Below, piece by piece: positions 27,100 through 35,294 of a stretch of DNA of 64,000 nt. The notes under the pieces are model-generated. The model was not told the DNA's origin and ran no database searches. It saw only the letters and a program-made list of their open reading frames with translations. The stretch is taken from positions 2,046,001 through 2,110,000 of the forward strand of contig OZ006987.1 of NCBI GenBank assembly GCA_963931055.1. The letters are read 5' to 3'. The first letter of the stretch is position 1, and each line of letters opens with the position of its first letter. Source of the stretch: Coprenecus sp949297365 (GTDB taxonomy: Bacteria > Bacteroidota > Bacteroidia > Bacteroidales > UBA932). The position numbers and the translations under genes were made by a program.

Positions 27100-28002
27100 A
27101 TGAACAATACAACGAAATATCACAGTTTAATTATAGCAGTGGTTGTCCTGTTTGCAATGATGACTGTTTCCTGCGAGAAATCCCCTGAGGACAACGGCAA
27201 CGGTACAGATAAGACTGACAGGATGATAGATATCCGGACATCCATCGAGGCCCTGACCAAATCACCCGCACTTGACGGGAACGGAGAAGGAAATTTCTCC
27301 AACGGGGATATCTTTACGCTTGTGGTTTCGGGAAGCGGTTTCCCGAATATAAGCACAAGCTACACTGTCGGGACGACTGAGCTCTCATGGGCGGATCTTA
27401 ATCTGCCGGAAGATGCCGGGAATGTATATTTTTCCGGCTGCTATCCTGTCCAGGGGACGGCAGTGGACGGAATATTGACATTTACCGTCTCCCCGGCGGA
27501 AGAAACCGACCTGTTGCTGGCCGAGGCGGTGCAGGTCGGGAAAGACTCAGAAGATGCAGTGAGTCTGGTCTTCAAGCATGCTCTGCACAAACTTGTGGTA
27601 CAGTATGTGTCCGATGATTTGACGGATGAGCAGCTGTCTGAGATATCCACATCGGTCAAGGCTCTTTCCTCATGCGGCATAGATCTGGCAAAAGGAGCAA
27701 TACAGAACGGTACGGCCTCCGGACTGTCAGAGGTGGGAACCATGCAGGGCAGTCAGGTATCATGCTTTATTGTTCCTCAGGAAAAAGACAATGTGACGCT
27801 TGAAGTACGTTTCGGTGACATGGCGCGTACACTAAGTATTCCCGACAAAGACCAGGACGGCAGGCCCGTCAGCAGCATGCTTGATGGAGGAAGATGCCTG
27901 ACAGTTCAAATAAAAGTATCCTCCGATAAGATTGAGCTTGACGGAGTGCAGATAGAAGGATGGGGGCAGCAGGGCAGTGTTGACGGAGACATCGAGTTAT
28001 AG
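27100..28002 (+). CDS. Fimbrillin (Mfa-like) family lipoprotein
   Basis: A 300-residue protein with a lipoprotein signal (MTVSC, Cys25 or so). Typical fimbrillin-family phrases are EALTKSPAL, GNFSNGDIFTLVV, VYFSGCYPVQG, LVFKHALHKLVVQY and the closing WGQQGSVDGDIEL. It begins 12 bp after the IdeS-like gene in the same direction and probably shares its transcript. It could be an assembly or anchoring partner of the N-terminal domain of its neighbour; that is inferred from the shared fold. Confidence 0.83.
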   Translation: MNNTTKYHSLIIAVVVLFAMMTVSCEKSPEDNGNGTDKTDRMIDIRTSIEALTKSPALDGNGEGNFSNGDIFTLVVSGSGFPNISTSYTVGTTELSWADLNLPEDAGNVYFSGCYPVQGTAVDGILTFTVSPAEETDLLLAEAVQVGKDSEDAVSLVFKHALHKLVVQYVSDDLTDEQLSEISTSVKALSSCGIDLAKGAIQNGTASGLSEVGTMQGSQVSCFIVPQEKDNVTLEVRFGDMARTLSIPDKDQDGRPVSSMLDGGRCLTVQIKVSSDKIELDGVQIEGWGQQGSVDGDIEL

Positions 28003-28019
28003 TTTGTATTTCGCCTATT

Positions 28020-28799
28020 TTAACGCACTCGGTTTAATGACTCCCTGTAGGCATTGGGGGAAATGCCGAAATGCCTGGATACATACCTGCTGAAATAGGA
28101 AAAGGACGAGAAGTTCAGCCTGGCGGCTATCTCCGACAGAGGCAGCTCCTTTTGGCACAGGAGGTTCGCAATCTCATGCAGGGTGAAGCGGTCTATCCAG
28201 TAGGTGGCCGGCCTGCCGCAGGCTTTCCTGCAAATCTCTGAGAGATAGTGGGGAGTGACGCAGAGGCGGGAGGCATAGTAGGGGACATCCCGGTGCTGGA
28301 TGTACTCCCTGTTGTAAAGCATTCCGATAAACTGCTGCAGCAGCCTGGCGGTATGTTCCGAGACCTGCCGGACAGCCTGGCCGCGTGCGTGGATGTCGTA
28401 CAGGTCCAGAATGTGCGCTGTCATAAGGCAGCCCAGCATTTCCTCTCGGAACAGATGCGGCCCTCCGTCCGTCAGCCTTTCCCGGAGCCGTTCCATCGAC
28501 ATCACGAACTGTTTGGACAGTCCCATCGTGACGGCGTTGTAGTCATCAGATTCGGAGAAACCAGAAGCCAGCGACATATTGGCCAGTATGACGTAGTCGC
28601 CCGCTACGATGTTGTAATTGATATTCTGGAAGCGGAAATTCATGCTTTCCCTCGTGCAGAGGATATGGATTACGCTCTGGGGATGCTCCATGACATCGAA
28701 GTCCTGATCGAGTCCATGAAGAATATCCAGTCCTTTTCCTGTTGTTCCATACGTTTCCCCTGTTTGCCGATCTGCGGTACGGATGTAGGCAAAAACCAC
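28020..28799 (-). CDS. AraC family transcriptional regulator (convergent with fimbrillin/IdeS-like pair)
   Basis: A 259-residue protein with an N-terminal sensor half of about 150 residues (FRFQNINYNIVAGDYVILANMSLASGF, cupin-like) and the C-terminal AraC double HTH (VPYYASRLCVTPHYLSEICRKACGRPATYWIDRFTLHEIANLL; PLSEIAARLNFSSFSYFSRYVSRHFGISPNAYRESL). It ends 17 bp from the end of the fimbrillin-like gene in convergent orientation. Its target may be the IdeS-like/fimbrillin pair, but no operator was identified. Confidence 0.87.
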   Translation of the reverse strand: MVFAYIRTADRQTGETYGTTGKGLDILHGLDQDFDVMEHPQSVIHILCTRESMNFRFQNINYNIVAGDYVILANMSLASGFSESDDYNAVTMGLSKQFVMSMERLRERLTDGGPHLFREEMLGCLMTAHILDLYDIHARGQAVRQVSEHTARLLQQFIGMLYNREYIQHRDVPYYASRLCVTPHYLSEICRKACGRPATYWIDRFTLHEIANLLCQKELPLSEIAARLNFSSFSYFSRYVSRHFGISPNAYRESLNRVR

Positions 28800-28905
28800 G
28801 AAATGTGAAAATATATCCCCCGCTTTTGTAACATTCGGATTACCTATATCCTGTAATTTTGCAACGTGAATTAAGAATCTGCTTAAATTTATTTATAATT
28901 AATTA

Positions 28906-28937
28906 CATTAGTGTCCCATTTTAACGGGACACTAATG
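28906..28937. repeat. Perfect 12-bp inverted repeat before the invertase gene
   Basis: CATTAGTGTCCC (28906-28917) is mirrored at 28926-28937 with an 8-nt A/T-rich loop. No T-tract follows. It could be an operator, an IS-end scar or a terminator for an upstream transcript; the 262-bp gap between the AraC gene and the invertase holds nothing else recognisable apart from the promoter. Confidence 0.8.
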
Positions 28938-29001
28938 ATATTCCTAGAATAAAGAGTACCTGACGAATGTAAAGCAAAATCAATCTTTACAAAGGTGTTT
29001 C

Positions 29002-29033
29002 TTGTCATTATTGGCGGTCAAGGAATACTTTTG
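29002..29033 (+). promoter_or_regulatory. Predicted promoter of the invertase gene
   Basis: TTG at 29002-29004 and TACTTTTG at 29026-29033 with 21 nt between them fit the Bacteroidetes promoter. It lies 28 nt before ATG 29062, which decides that start over an earlier in-frame codon at 29002 that would lie inside the promoter. Confidence 0.65.
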
Positions 29034-29061
29034 TCGTTTAAAATCCAATAAAAGTAAAATT

Positions 29062-29670
29062 ATGATATACGGTTACATTCGTGTCAGCAGTGATAAACAA
29101 ACAGTTGAGAATCAGCGTTTTGAAATCAATAATTTCTGCGATAGACAGAATATTGTCATTAATGACTGGATAGAAGAAACTATCAGCGGTACAAAGAATT
29201 ACAGCAAACGACAACTTGGACAATTACTGAGGAAGGTCAGTAAGGATGACATAATCATTTGCAGTGAACTGTCTCGTCTTGGTAGGAATCTGTTTATGAT
29301 TATGGAAATCTTGAATATCTGTATGACAAAAGAATGTCGGGTGTGGACAATTAAAGATAACTATCGTCTCGGAGAGGATATTCAGAGTAAAGTTCTGGCC
29401 TTTGCTTTTGGTCTATCCGCTGAGATAGAGAGAAATCTCATTAGTCAAAGGACAAAAGAAGCACTTGCGCGTAAAAAAGCAGAAGGTGTGACTTTAGGAA
29501 GGCCGATAGGCAGAAAATCAGATGAATCTAAATACAAATTGTATCCCAAAAGGAATTTGATAGCAGAACTTTTGAAAGAGGGCATATCGAGACGAAAAAT
29601 AGCTAAAATCTGTAAAGTGGACAGGAATACATTATGCCGTTTTATCAATACTTTTTTGCTGGAGAAATAG
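29062..29670 (+). CDS. Serine recombinase / DNA invertase (Mpi/Hin type)
   Basis: A 202-residue small serine recombinase. The catalytic serine is in YIRVSSDKQTVENQ, the second active-site cluster in ELSRLGRNLF and the E-helix in SAEIERNLISQRTKEAL, with a C-terminal HTH (SRRKIAKICKVDRNTLCRFI). This layout matches Hin/Gin and the Bacteroides Mpi invertases. Its stop codon is directly followed by the left inverted repeat (29671-29693) of the segment carrying the two alternative restriction-enzyme C-termini, so it is very probably the enzyme that flips that segment. Confidence 0.9.
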   Translation: MIYGYIRVSSDKQTVENQRFEINNFCDRQNIVINDWIEETISGTKNYSKRQLGQLLRKVSKDDIIICSELSRLGRNLFMIMEILNICMTKECRVWTIKDNYRLGEDIQSKVLAFAFGLSAEIERNLISQRTKEALARKKAEGVTLGRPIGRKSDESKYKLYPKRNLIAELLKEGISRRKIAKICKVDRNTLCRFINTFLLEK

Positions 29671-29693
29671 GAGCGATTATGTAAAGACACATA
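29671..29693 (+). repeat. Left recombination site (inverted repeat, 23 bp)
   Basis: Begins GAGCGATTATGTAA and matches the reverse complement of 31412-31434 at 22 of 23 positions (A/G difference at the fifteenth). It encodes SDYVKTH in the cassette and SDYVRTH in the expressed gene, in the same reading phase, so a flip restores an open frame. Confidence 0.92.
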
Positions 29694-30577
29694 GCCAAAA
29701 ATCACTATTTGTGAGTGATGCCTGGGCAATATTGAGTGATGTAGAACAAAGCATAAAGGCCAAGGTTGAATCTACTGGAGTTCCGTTAAAAGAATGGGCT
29801 GTTGATATATTTAGAGGTGTATTAACCGGATGTAACGATGCGTTCATCATTACATCCGAAAAACGCAATGAAATACTTGCAAATTGCATTGATGATGCAG
29901 AAAGAGAACGGACAGCTGCACTTATACGACCGATATTACGAGGACGGGATATTAAAAGGTATAGTTATGAGTTTGCGGAGCAATATATTATCGCCACATT
30001 TCCATCTCGACAATACAATATAGATGATTATCAATCAGTTAAGTCTCATCTATTGAGTTTTGGAATTGACCGATTGGAACAGACGGGCAAGAAATATGTT
30101 ATCAATGGAAAAATTGTAAAAGCGCGTAAAAAAACGAACAATAAATGGTTTGAGACACAGGACAGCATCAGTTATTGGGAGGATTTCTTTAAGCCAAAAA
30201 TTGTATGGACTGAATTGTCTGATGAATCCAAATTTGCAGTATGTAATGACCTAATTCCGTTAAATACAGTTTTCTTTTTAACGGGCGAGCACTTGAATCA
30301 TCTATTGGGATTACTTAACTCAAAACTTATTCATTGGTATTTTACCACCTGCATTGGAACTTCTTCCGGTGTTGGCACAAACAGGTGGCTAAAATATACT
30401 ATAGAGCAACTTCCTCTTGTTCAATATACTAATGAAGAATTAAGCCAATTAGTTTCATCTTGTCTCTCCAACAATAAAATGGATATGATTGTTTGCGAAT
30501 CAAAGATAGATAATCTAATTTGCAGAATGTATGGACTGACAGAAGAAGAAAGTGGATTTATTCTCGGAAATTACTGA
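29672..30577 (+). pseudogene. Silent alternative target-recognition domain cassette for the type IIG enzyme
   Basis: An open frame of 301 residues without its own promoter or start (the first possible start is a GTG at 29711). It matches the C-terminal part of the full enzyme at both ends: SDAWAILSDVEQSIKAKVESTGVPLKEW, NDAFIITSEKRNEILANC, IRPILRGRDIKRYSYE, YWEDFFKPKIVWTELSDESKF at the front; ESKIDNLICRMYGLTEEE at the end. The middle differs strongly, as expected for a target-recognition domain with different DNA specificity. It is functional as a donor cassette, so the pseudogene type here means only that it is not expressed as placed. Confidence 0.88.
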
Positions 30578-33500
30578 TGATAAATTCTCTTTCTTCTTGA
30601 TTTAGCCCATATAGATCAAAAACAATATTGTCTATTTTTGCTTCCAATTCTGCTGTAGGATTTATACTCTGTTCCTTAATGAATACTTCAAACATATTTT
30701 CATTATCCGTGACAGGAGGAACTTTTATAGGCTCAACTGCTTGTACGCTAATCAACAAATCTCCTGTTCCCGTTCTCGGTGCATTGTTTAGAAGATAGTG
30801 TCCCATCGATGAATTTAACACACAGCACAGATACGGAATATGAGAGCCAACAGCAAAACACGTACTGTCTAATCCTAAAATTCCGTGAGTATCATACGCA
30901 AAACGAATTATTGAGCCCACTCGTTTCCAGATTATTTTTGGCTTAAAGAAATCCTCCAAATAGACGCAGTTCCGAAGATTGTATGGAGTATCACCTTGGT
31001 CATCCCTATCGCAGATTTTGTTCCAATATTGGTTGAGGTGGACTTTGACAGCAGGGTAATCTTCTATATTGATGCGTGGAATCCGGCCTCTTACTCCGTT
31101 ATGAGTATTGATTAGCCAGAGATTTGCCCAGTCATAGCCGTATCGTTTGATATCGCGGCCTCTCAAAATCGGTCGTATAATATCATCTGTTTTTTGTCGT
31201 TCTTCTTCTGTTGTGCAGTTGTTTAGAATTTCATTGCGCTTAATAGAGTCAATAATAAAAGCCTCATTACATCCTGTTTTAATACCATAGTTGATTTTAA
31301 TTTCCCAATCTTTTAAAGGTGTGCCTACTGCTTCTATTTTGGCTTTTATGGATTTTTCTATTTCTGATAAAATAACCCAAGAATCCGATGGTGTGAATGA
31401 TGCGTTTATTGTATGTGTCCTTACATAATCGCTCAATTTTTCAATGTCAAAACTTTCTTTCTTAATAGAGCAGGCCGATGTTTGTTTTGAAGGAATTCTA
31501 TTTTCAACATTTAGTATATTCACATCTACGGTCGCAGAATCAAAAACTTTGAATCCTGCGAAGTCAATCAATTTTGACGGATTGTATTTCTCGGTCAATA
31601 ATGTACGAAGTGGCTTTCCATAAGCAGATTTCAGCCAGCCGTTCGATGTAATGAATGACAAGAGCGCATTAGGCCTTAACAACTCCAGTCCCATTTCATA
31701 GAACAGGCAATAGATATCTCCTGTGCGTTCATAAGTCTTGTAGCCCATCTTTTGAAGAGCATCAGCATCAGTCCCCATTTTCTGCAATTGTATATATGGT
31801 GGATTTCCGATGATGCAATCAAACCCAATAAAATGTCCTGAATCATCTAGAATTTCCGGGAATTCGATACGCCATTCGAAAGCATTGACAAATATTTTAT
31901 TGTTCCGTATATCTTCTATTTCATCATTCAGTTTGCGGATTTTTGCTCTCAATGCTTTTTCTTGTTTAACTTGTTGTGTTTGCTCCTTTTTTGGAATCTC
32001 AAAAAGTTTGGGGGCAATCAAATTATTCAAATCCCTTTCCAACTGCATTTTCCGCAGAATCTTCGGATCATTCAGGCTTATCTGCGTCCGCAAATTGGAT
32101 TTAATCGTTGAAAGCATTTCTTCCAACTCTCGTTTCTCGTCTTTGCTATGGGCGTTTTTATAGCGGGTTACAGCATTTTTGTATTGATTTATTGAGATAT
32201 CAGTTTTTTTGAGTATCTCCGATATGTCCTGTCTGAGGTCAAAACGATGAATAAGGGAGTTCCCAACTTTAATATTAATATCAATATTCGGCAGTGTCTC
32301 AAGATCCGAATAACCGCTGTCTTTCGTATAGTAGGCGTTTTTCAACAATTCAACCCAAAGACGGAGGCGGCAGATATTGACAGCATTAGGATTAAGATCG
32401 ACTCCGAACAGGCAGTTTTCGATGATTTTGCGTTTCTCGTTGAAAAGAGCCTCTTGTACGCGCTGTGTCTCTCCATTGCCCGGAATATAGATGAACGGAA
32501 CACCGTCTGAATCGGAAATGATAAGCTCGTCATTTTCTATCTCAATGTTCCAGTCCTGCTTTTTGATGCGTTTCCCGTTACAATCCATGAGGATGCCGAG
32601 GTCGTATTTGGTGCGTATCATCTCATTGAGGACGGACACGAGAAAATGACCTGAGCCGACGGCAGGGTCGCAAATGCGAATTGAGTCCACAATGGCATTG
32701 GCTTTGCTGTAATCGTCAATATCCTTGTTTTTCAACGCTTCGTAATCCGGGCAATTCCATTCCATTGCTTCATTGAACTTCCGGACGACAGTTGCCTGAA
32801 TAGCCTCCCGGCTCATATACATGGTTACGGCTCCCGGTGTAAATACGGAACCGTCTTTATGCCCGTTGATTTTTTCAAATATAAGACCGAGAACAGAGGC
32901 ATTGATGATAGTCTTTGCGGTTTGATGTGCCTTTTCAGAACCTTCGCTGGCGAAATCGTAGGCATCGAGAAATTCAAGCAAGTAACGTAATGTAGGCAGG
33001 CTTTTATAGCGTGGTTTTGTTCCGTCCTTAAGTACCGTGCTGCTGTAAAGAGGCAGTTCTCCATTGTCAAGACTGCTGATTCTGATGGTTTTACGCTCTA
33101 AAGTGTTGACTTCAAACAAGGAACTGTTCAGGTAGGGTATTTTGCCGAATTTGTTGTTTATAATGTCAGTTCTGTCACTTGGACGTTTCGCCAATACCTG
33201 GAAAAATAACTTGTTTAATTCGTCATAGTCAGGGATAAACTGAGGATGTAAAAATGCATAGGATGTGTCGCCTTTATGATATTTGACAAGTTGAGCTTCC
33301 AATAATTTAAGAAACAGAATCCTGTTTATCCAACCGATGGTCAACTCCAACGCAACATTAAAAAGCTGTTCCGACTTGTCTTTCCCGAAAGAAGCGCTGT
33401 TATGTATGCCATCCAACCAATCCTCGCTGTCAAGAATGGTAATAGTATTTTCCAATATTGATGCAGGATTGCGGCTCCCGACACTCTTTCGCGTAATAAT

Positions 33501-34301
33501 GCGTTTATGACTTTCTTTATCTTCAACTTCTTCCAGCCCGATGATATAGAGTAACTCACTATAAAATTTTGTATTAAGAGAGTTGCTGTCATTCCGCGAG
33601 CGCTTTTTCAGTAAGTGCTCAGGACTGAAAACTTTATATAGCTCGATAAGCCGCTTGTCATTACCTGAGTCCAAGGCGGTCTTGTACCTTCGAATATCAA
33701 ACCATGTGTATGAAAGGCTGTCTTTTACAGATTCGATAGCCTCGGCAGCAATCTCCTTATAGAAGAAATTTGTTTTGTCCGATGTCAGGATACCTTCGTT
33801 GAACTCAGAGAATTTTTTCAGGAGTTTTTTGTCAGAGTAAAAGGCCCGTTCAAATTCTTGTGCGTCAAAGATGAAGAACTCATGGATATTCGTTACTATA
33901 AGTTGCTTCAATTGGATGTTTTTCTTGTCAACACGTTCGCGAAGATAGTACAGCAAGAGTTCCTGTAGTGCTTTTTTGTTCAGATTGTCCCTGGTAATCA
34001 TTTCGGACACATTTGTCGGCAGCTTTGCTTCTATAATTACTCCTATTGGTGACTCTATGCTGTTGCCAAGATGGATAGCGCAGTCAATACGACCATTGGG
34101 TGATACCTTATAGTTTTGTCCATAAAAAGTAAGTTTGAGAAAATCCATCAGGTCTCCTTTGATTTTCTCCTCTGTGTCGATTGCGGCAATCTGTTTATAA
34201 AGTATCTCAAGTTGTGTCTTGAATAAGCCAAGTGACTGATCATCGATGCTTATTTGACGATAAGCCTTACTTAATGACTTTGCTATTGTCTGTTCTGGCA
34301 T
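30558..34301 (-). CDS. Type IIG (Eco57I-like) restriction-modification enzyme, phase-variable C-terminus
   Basis: A single 1247-residue protein with nuclease and methylase functions. The N-terminal PD-(D/E)XK nuclease has Asp73 (GRIDCAI) and Glu91-x-Lys93 (VIIEAKLP). The N6-adenine methyltransferase has motif I DPAVGSGHF from Asp545 and motif IV NPPY at 833-836. A linker helix region (about 690-800) and the C-terminal TaqI-like specificity domain follow (about 960-1247). The start MPEQTIAKSLSKAYRQ fits the family. The right recombination repeat lies at codons 956-964, just before the specificity domain, so the nuclease and methylase are constant and only DNA recognition switches. No separate methylase is needed. 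No BREX genes (brxA/B/C/L, pglZ) are adjacent, so it is not read as PglX. Confidence 0.92.
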   Translation of the reverse strand: MPEQTIAKSLSKAYRQISIDDQSLGLFKTQLEILYKQIAAIDTEEKIKGDLMDFLKLTFYGQNYKVSPNGRIDCAIHLGNSIESPIGVIIEAKLPTNVSEMITRDNLNKKALQELLLYYLRERVDKKNIQLKQLIVTNIHEFFIFDAQEFERAFYSDKKLLKKFSEFNEGILTSDKTNFFYKEIAAEAIESVKDSLSYTWFDIRRYKTALDSGNDKRLIELYKVFSPEHLLKKRSRNDSNSLNTKFYSELLYIIGLEEVEDKESHKRIITRKSVGSRNPASILENTITILDSEDWLDGIHNSASFGKDKSEQLFNVALELTIGWINRILFLKLLEAQLVKYHKGDTSYAFLHPQFIPDYDELNKLFFQVLAKRPSDRTDIINNKFGKIPYLNSSLFEVNTLERKTIRISSLDNGELPLYSSTVLKDGTKPRYKSLPTLRYLLEFLDAYDFASEGSEKAHQTAKTIINASVLGLIFEKINGHKDGSVFTPGAVTMYMSREAIQATVVRKFNEAMEWNCPDYEALKNKDIDDYSKANAIVDSIRICDPAVGSGHFLVSVLNEMIRTKYDLGILMDCNGKRIKKQDWNIEIENDELIISDSDGVPFIYIPGNGETQRVQEALFNEKRKIIENCLFGVDLNPNAVNICRLRLWVELLKNAYYTKDSGYSDLETLPNIDINIKVGNSLIHRFDLRQDISEILKKTDISINQYKNAVTRYKNAHSKDEKRELEEMLSTIKSNLRTQISLNDPKILRKMQLERDLNNLIAPKLFEIPKKEQTQQVKQEKALRAKIRKLNDEIEDIRNNKIFVNAFEWRIEFPEILDDSGHFIGFDCIIGNPPYIQLQKMGTDADALQKMGYKTYERTGDIYCLFYEMGLELLRPNALLSFITSNGWLKSAYGKPLRTLLTEKYNPSKLIDFAGFKVFDSATVDVNILNVENRIPSKQTSACSIKKESFDIEKLSDYVRTHTINASFTPSDSWVILSEIEKSIKAKIEAVGTPLKDWEIKINYGIKTGCNEAFIIDSIKRNEILNNCTTEEERQKTDDIIRPILRGRDIKRYGYDWANLWLINTHNGVRGRIPRINIEDYPAVKVHLNQYWNKICDRDDQGDTPYNLRNCVYLEDFFKPKIIWKRVGSIIRFAYDTHGILGLDSTCFAVGSHIPYLCCVLNSSMGHYLLNNAPRTGTGDLLISVQAVEPIKVPPVTDNENMFEVFIKEQSINPTAELEAKIDNIVFDLYGLNQEEREFIISNFRE
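31412..31434 (-). repeat. Right recombination site (inverted repeat, 23 bp)
   Basis: Reverse complement begins GAGCGATTATGTAA and pairs with 29671-29693. It lies inside the expressed gene at the boundary between the methylase core and the recognition domain, encoding SDYVRTH (Ser957 onward). Confidence 0.92.
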
Positions 34302-34378
34302 AACGCTTATTTCCTAATAGATTATGGGGCAGACAAGAATATGCCCATCTGGATGTTTGGATTTATTTATTGCCGGAG

Positions 34379-34960
34379 TTAGAAAAGGGAGGCGATGTTG
34401 GCGGTGAAGAGCTTGACGGCGATGGCGAGGAGGATGATGCCGAAGAACTTGCGGAGGATGTAGACCCCTCCCTTGCCGAGGATTCGTTCGGCTATGTTGA
34501 GGTATCTGAGTACGAAATAGACTATGACCATGTTGAGCAGTATCGCCACTATGATGTTCTCGACGTGGTACTCGGCTCTCAGGGAGAGGACGGTGGTAAG
34601 GGCTCCGGCTCCGGCTATGAGCGGGAATATGATGGGTACGACAGTGGCGGAGCCGCCGGGTCCCTGGTACTTGAATATCTCGATGTCCAGGACCATCTCG
34701 CAGGCAAGTATGAGGATGATGATCGAGCCTGCCACGGCGAATGACTGGATGTCCACGCCGAAGAGGGACAGTATGGCATCTCCGAGGAAGAGGAACAGCA
34801 GGAATATGACCGATGAGAGCAGTGCGGCTTTCCCGGCTTCTACCTTAAGGCCTTTGTCCTTGAGGCCTATGATGACAGGGGTGGAGCCTGTTATGTCTAT
34901 TACGGCGAACAGGACCATGAAGGCGCTGAATATCTCTTTGAAATTAAAATTCAAGTCCAT
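34379..34960 (-). CDS. MarC family integral membrane protein
   Basis: A 193-residue protein with six predicted helices in two groups of three (FKEIFSAFMVLFAVIDITGSTPVII; AALLSSVIFLLFLFLGDAIL; SIIILILACEMVLDI; then VVPIIFPLIAGAGALTTVLSL; IIVAILLNMVIVYFVLRYL; FFGIILLAIAVKLFTANI). The PxxAGPGAL-like loop is seen as PLIAGAGALTT. MarC proteins have no settled function; the old multiple-antibiotic-resistance role was not upheld. A -7 TATTTTTG lies on the minus strand at 34989-34996, 29 nt upstream. Confidence 0.92.
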   Translation of the reverse strand: MDLNFNFKEIFSAFMVLFAVIDITGSTPVIIGLKDKGLKVEAGKAALLSSVIFLLFLFLGDAILSLFGVDIQSFAVAGSIIILILACEMVLDIEIFKYQGPGGSATVVPIIFPLIAGAGALTTVLSLRAEYHVENIIVAILLNMVIVYFVLRYLNIAERILGKGGVYILRKFFGIILLAIAVKLFTANIASLF

Positions 34961-34988
34961 TTTTTAAAAATATAGCAATAAAACTGCA

Positions 34989-34996
34989 CAAAAATA
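34989..34996 (-). promoter_or_regulatory. -7 element for marC
   Basis: TATTTTTG on the minus strand matches TAnnTTTG, 29 nt before the start codon. Its -33 partner is imperfect (TTTC). Confidence 0.5.
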
Positions 34997-35028
34997 TAAA
35001 AATTGACTAAGGTTTTGAAAATTATTGC

Positions 35029-35036
35029 TATATTTG
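35029..35036 (+). promoter_or_regulatory. -7 element for the histone H1-like gene
   Basis: TATATTTG, a perfect TAnnTTTG, lies 27 nt before ATG 35064. The nearest -33 candidates (ATTG at 35002, TTTG at 35014) are not ideally spaced. Confidence 0.6.
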
Positions 35037-35063
35037 AACCAAATCAAATAAATAAACAAAAAT

Positions 35064-35237
35064 ATGAAAGAACTTATTGAAAAAATCAATGCGGAAATCG
35101 AGACTTTCCAGAAGAATGCAGAAGCTCAGTGCGAGAAAGGTAACAAGACAGCCGGAACACGTGCCCGCAAGGCATCTCTTGAGCTGACAAAACTTCTGAA
35201 GGATTTCAGAAAAGCCTCTATTGAGTTCTCAAAATAA
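35064..35237 (+). CDS. Histone H1-like DNA-binding protein (Hc1 family), 57 residues
   Basis: A small basic helical protein: MKELIEKINAEIETFQKNA, then GNKTAGTRARKASLELTKLLKDFRKASIEFSK. Proteins of this size and pattern are highly conserved and abundant in Bacteroidales as histone H1-like/Hc1 nucleoid proteins. The frame has a strong -7 element and a good terminator 25 bp after the stop. It was found by reading the sequence directly. Confidence 0.85.
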   Translation: MKELIEKINAEIETFQKNAEAQCEKGNKTAGTRARKASLELTKLLKDFRKASIEFSK

Positions 35238-35262
35238 TTCCCTCAGCATTGAACGGAAAACG

Positions 35263-35292
35263 GGACGGTTCCGATTGCGGGCCGTCCTTTTT
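35263..35292 (+). terminator. Intrinsic terminator after the histone H1-like gene
   Basis: GGACGG (35263-35268) pairs with CCGTCC (35282-35287), followed by TTTTT. It stands just outside the end of the convergent small lipoprotein gene, so it closes the plus-strand transcript. Confidence 0.78.
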
Positions 35293-35294
35293 GT

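Larger units (their letters stand above)
29671..31434. other. Invertible specificity segment of a type IIG restriction-modification gene
   Basis: A 1.76-kb segment bounded by 23-bp inverted repeats. It holds, tail to tail, the silent alternative C-terminus (plus strand) and the currently expressed C-terminus (minus strand), whose stop ends overlap at 30558-30577. The adjacent serine invertase lies just outside the left repeat. Inversion would replace residues 957-1247 of the enzyme with 301 alternative residues. Both layout and phase are read directly from the sequence; flipping itself is inferred. Confidence 0.88.

Noticed and set aside
30558..34301. PglX of a BREX system
   Set aside because: The protein has its own N-terminal PD-(D/E)XK motif (Asp73, Glu91, Lys93), and no brx/pgl genes flank it; the type IIG reading explains all parts.
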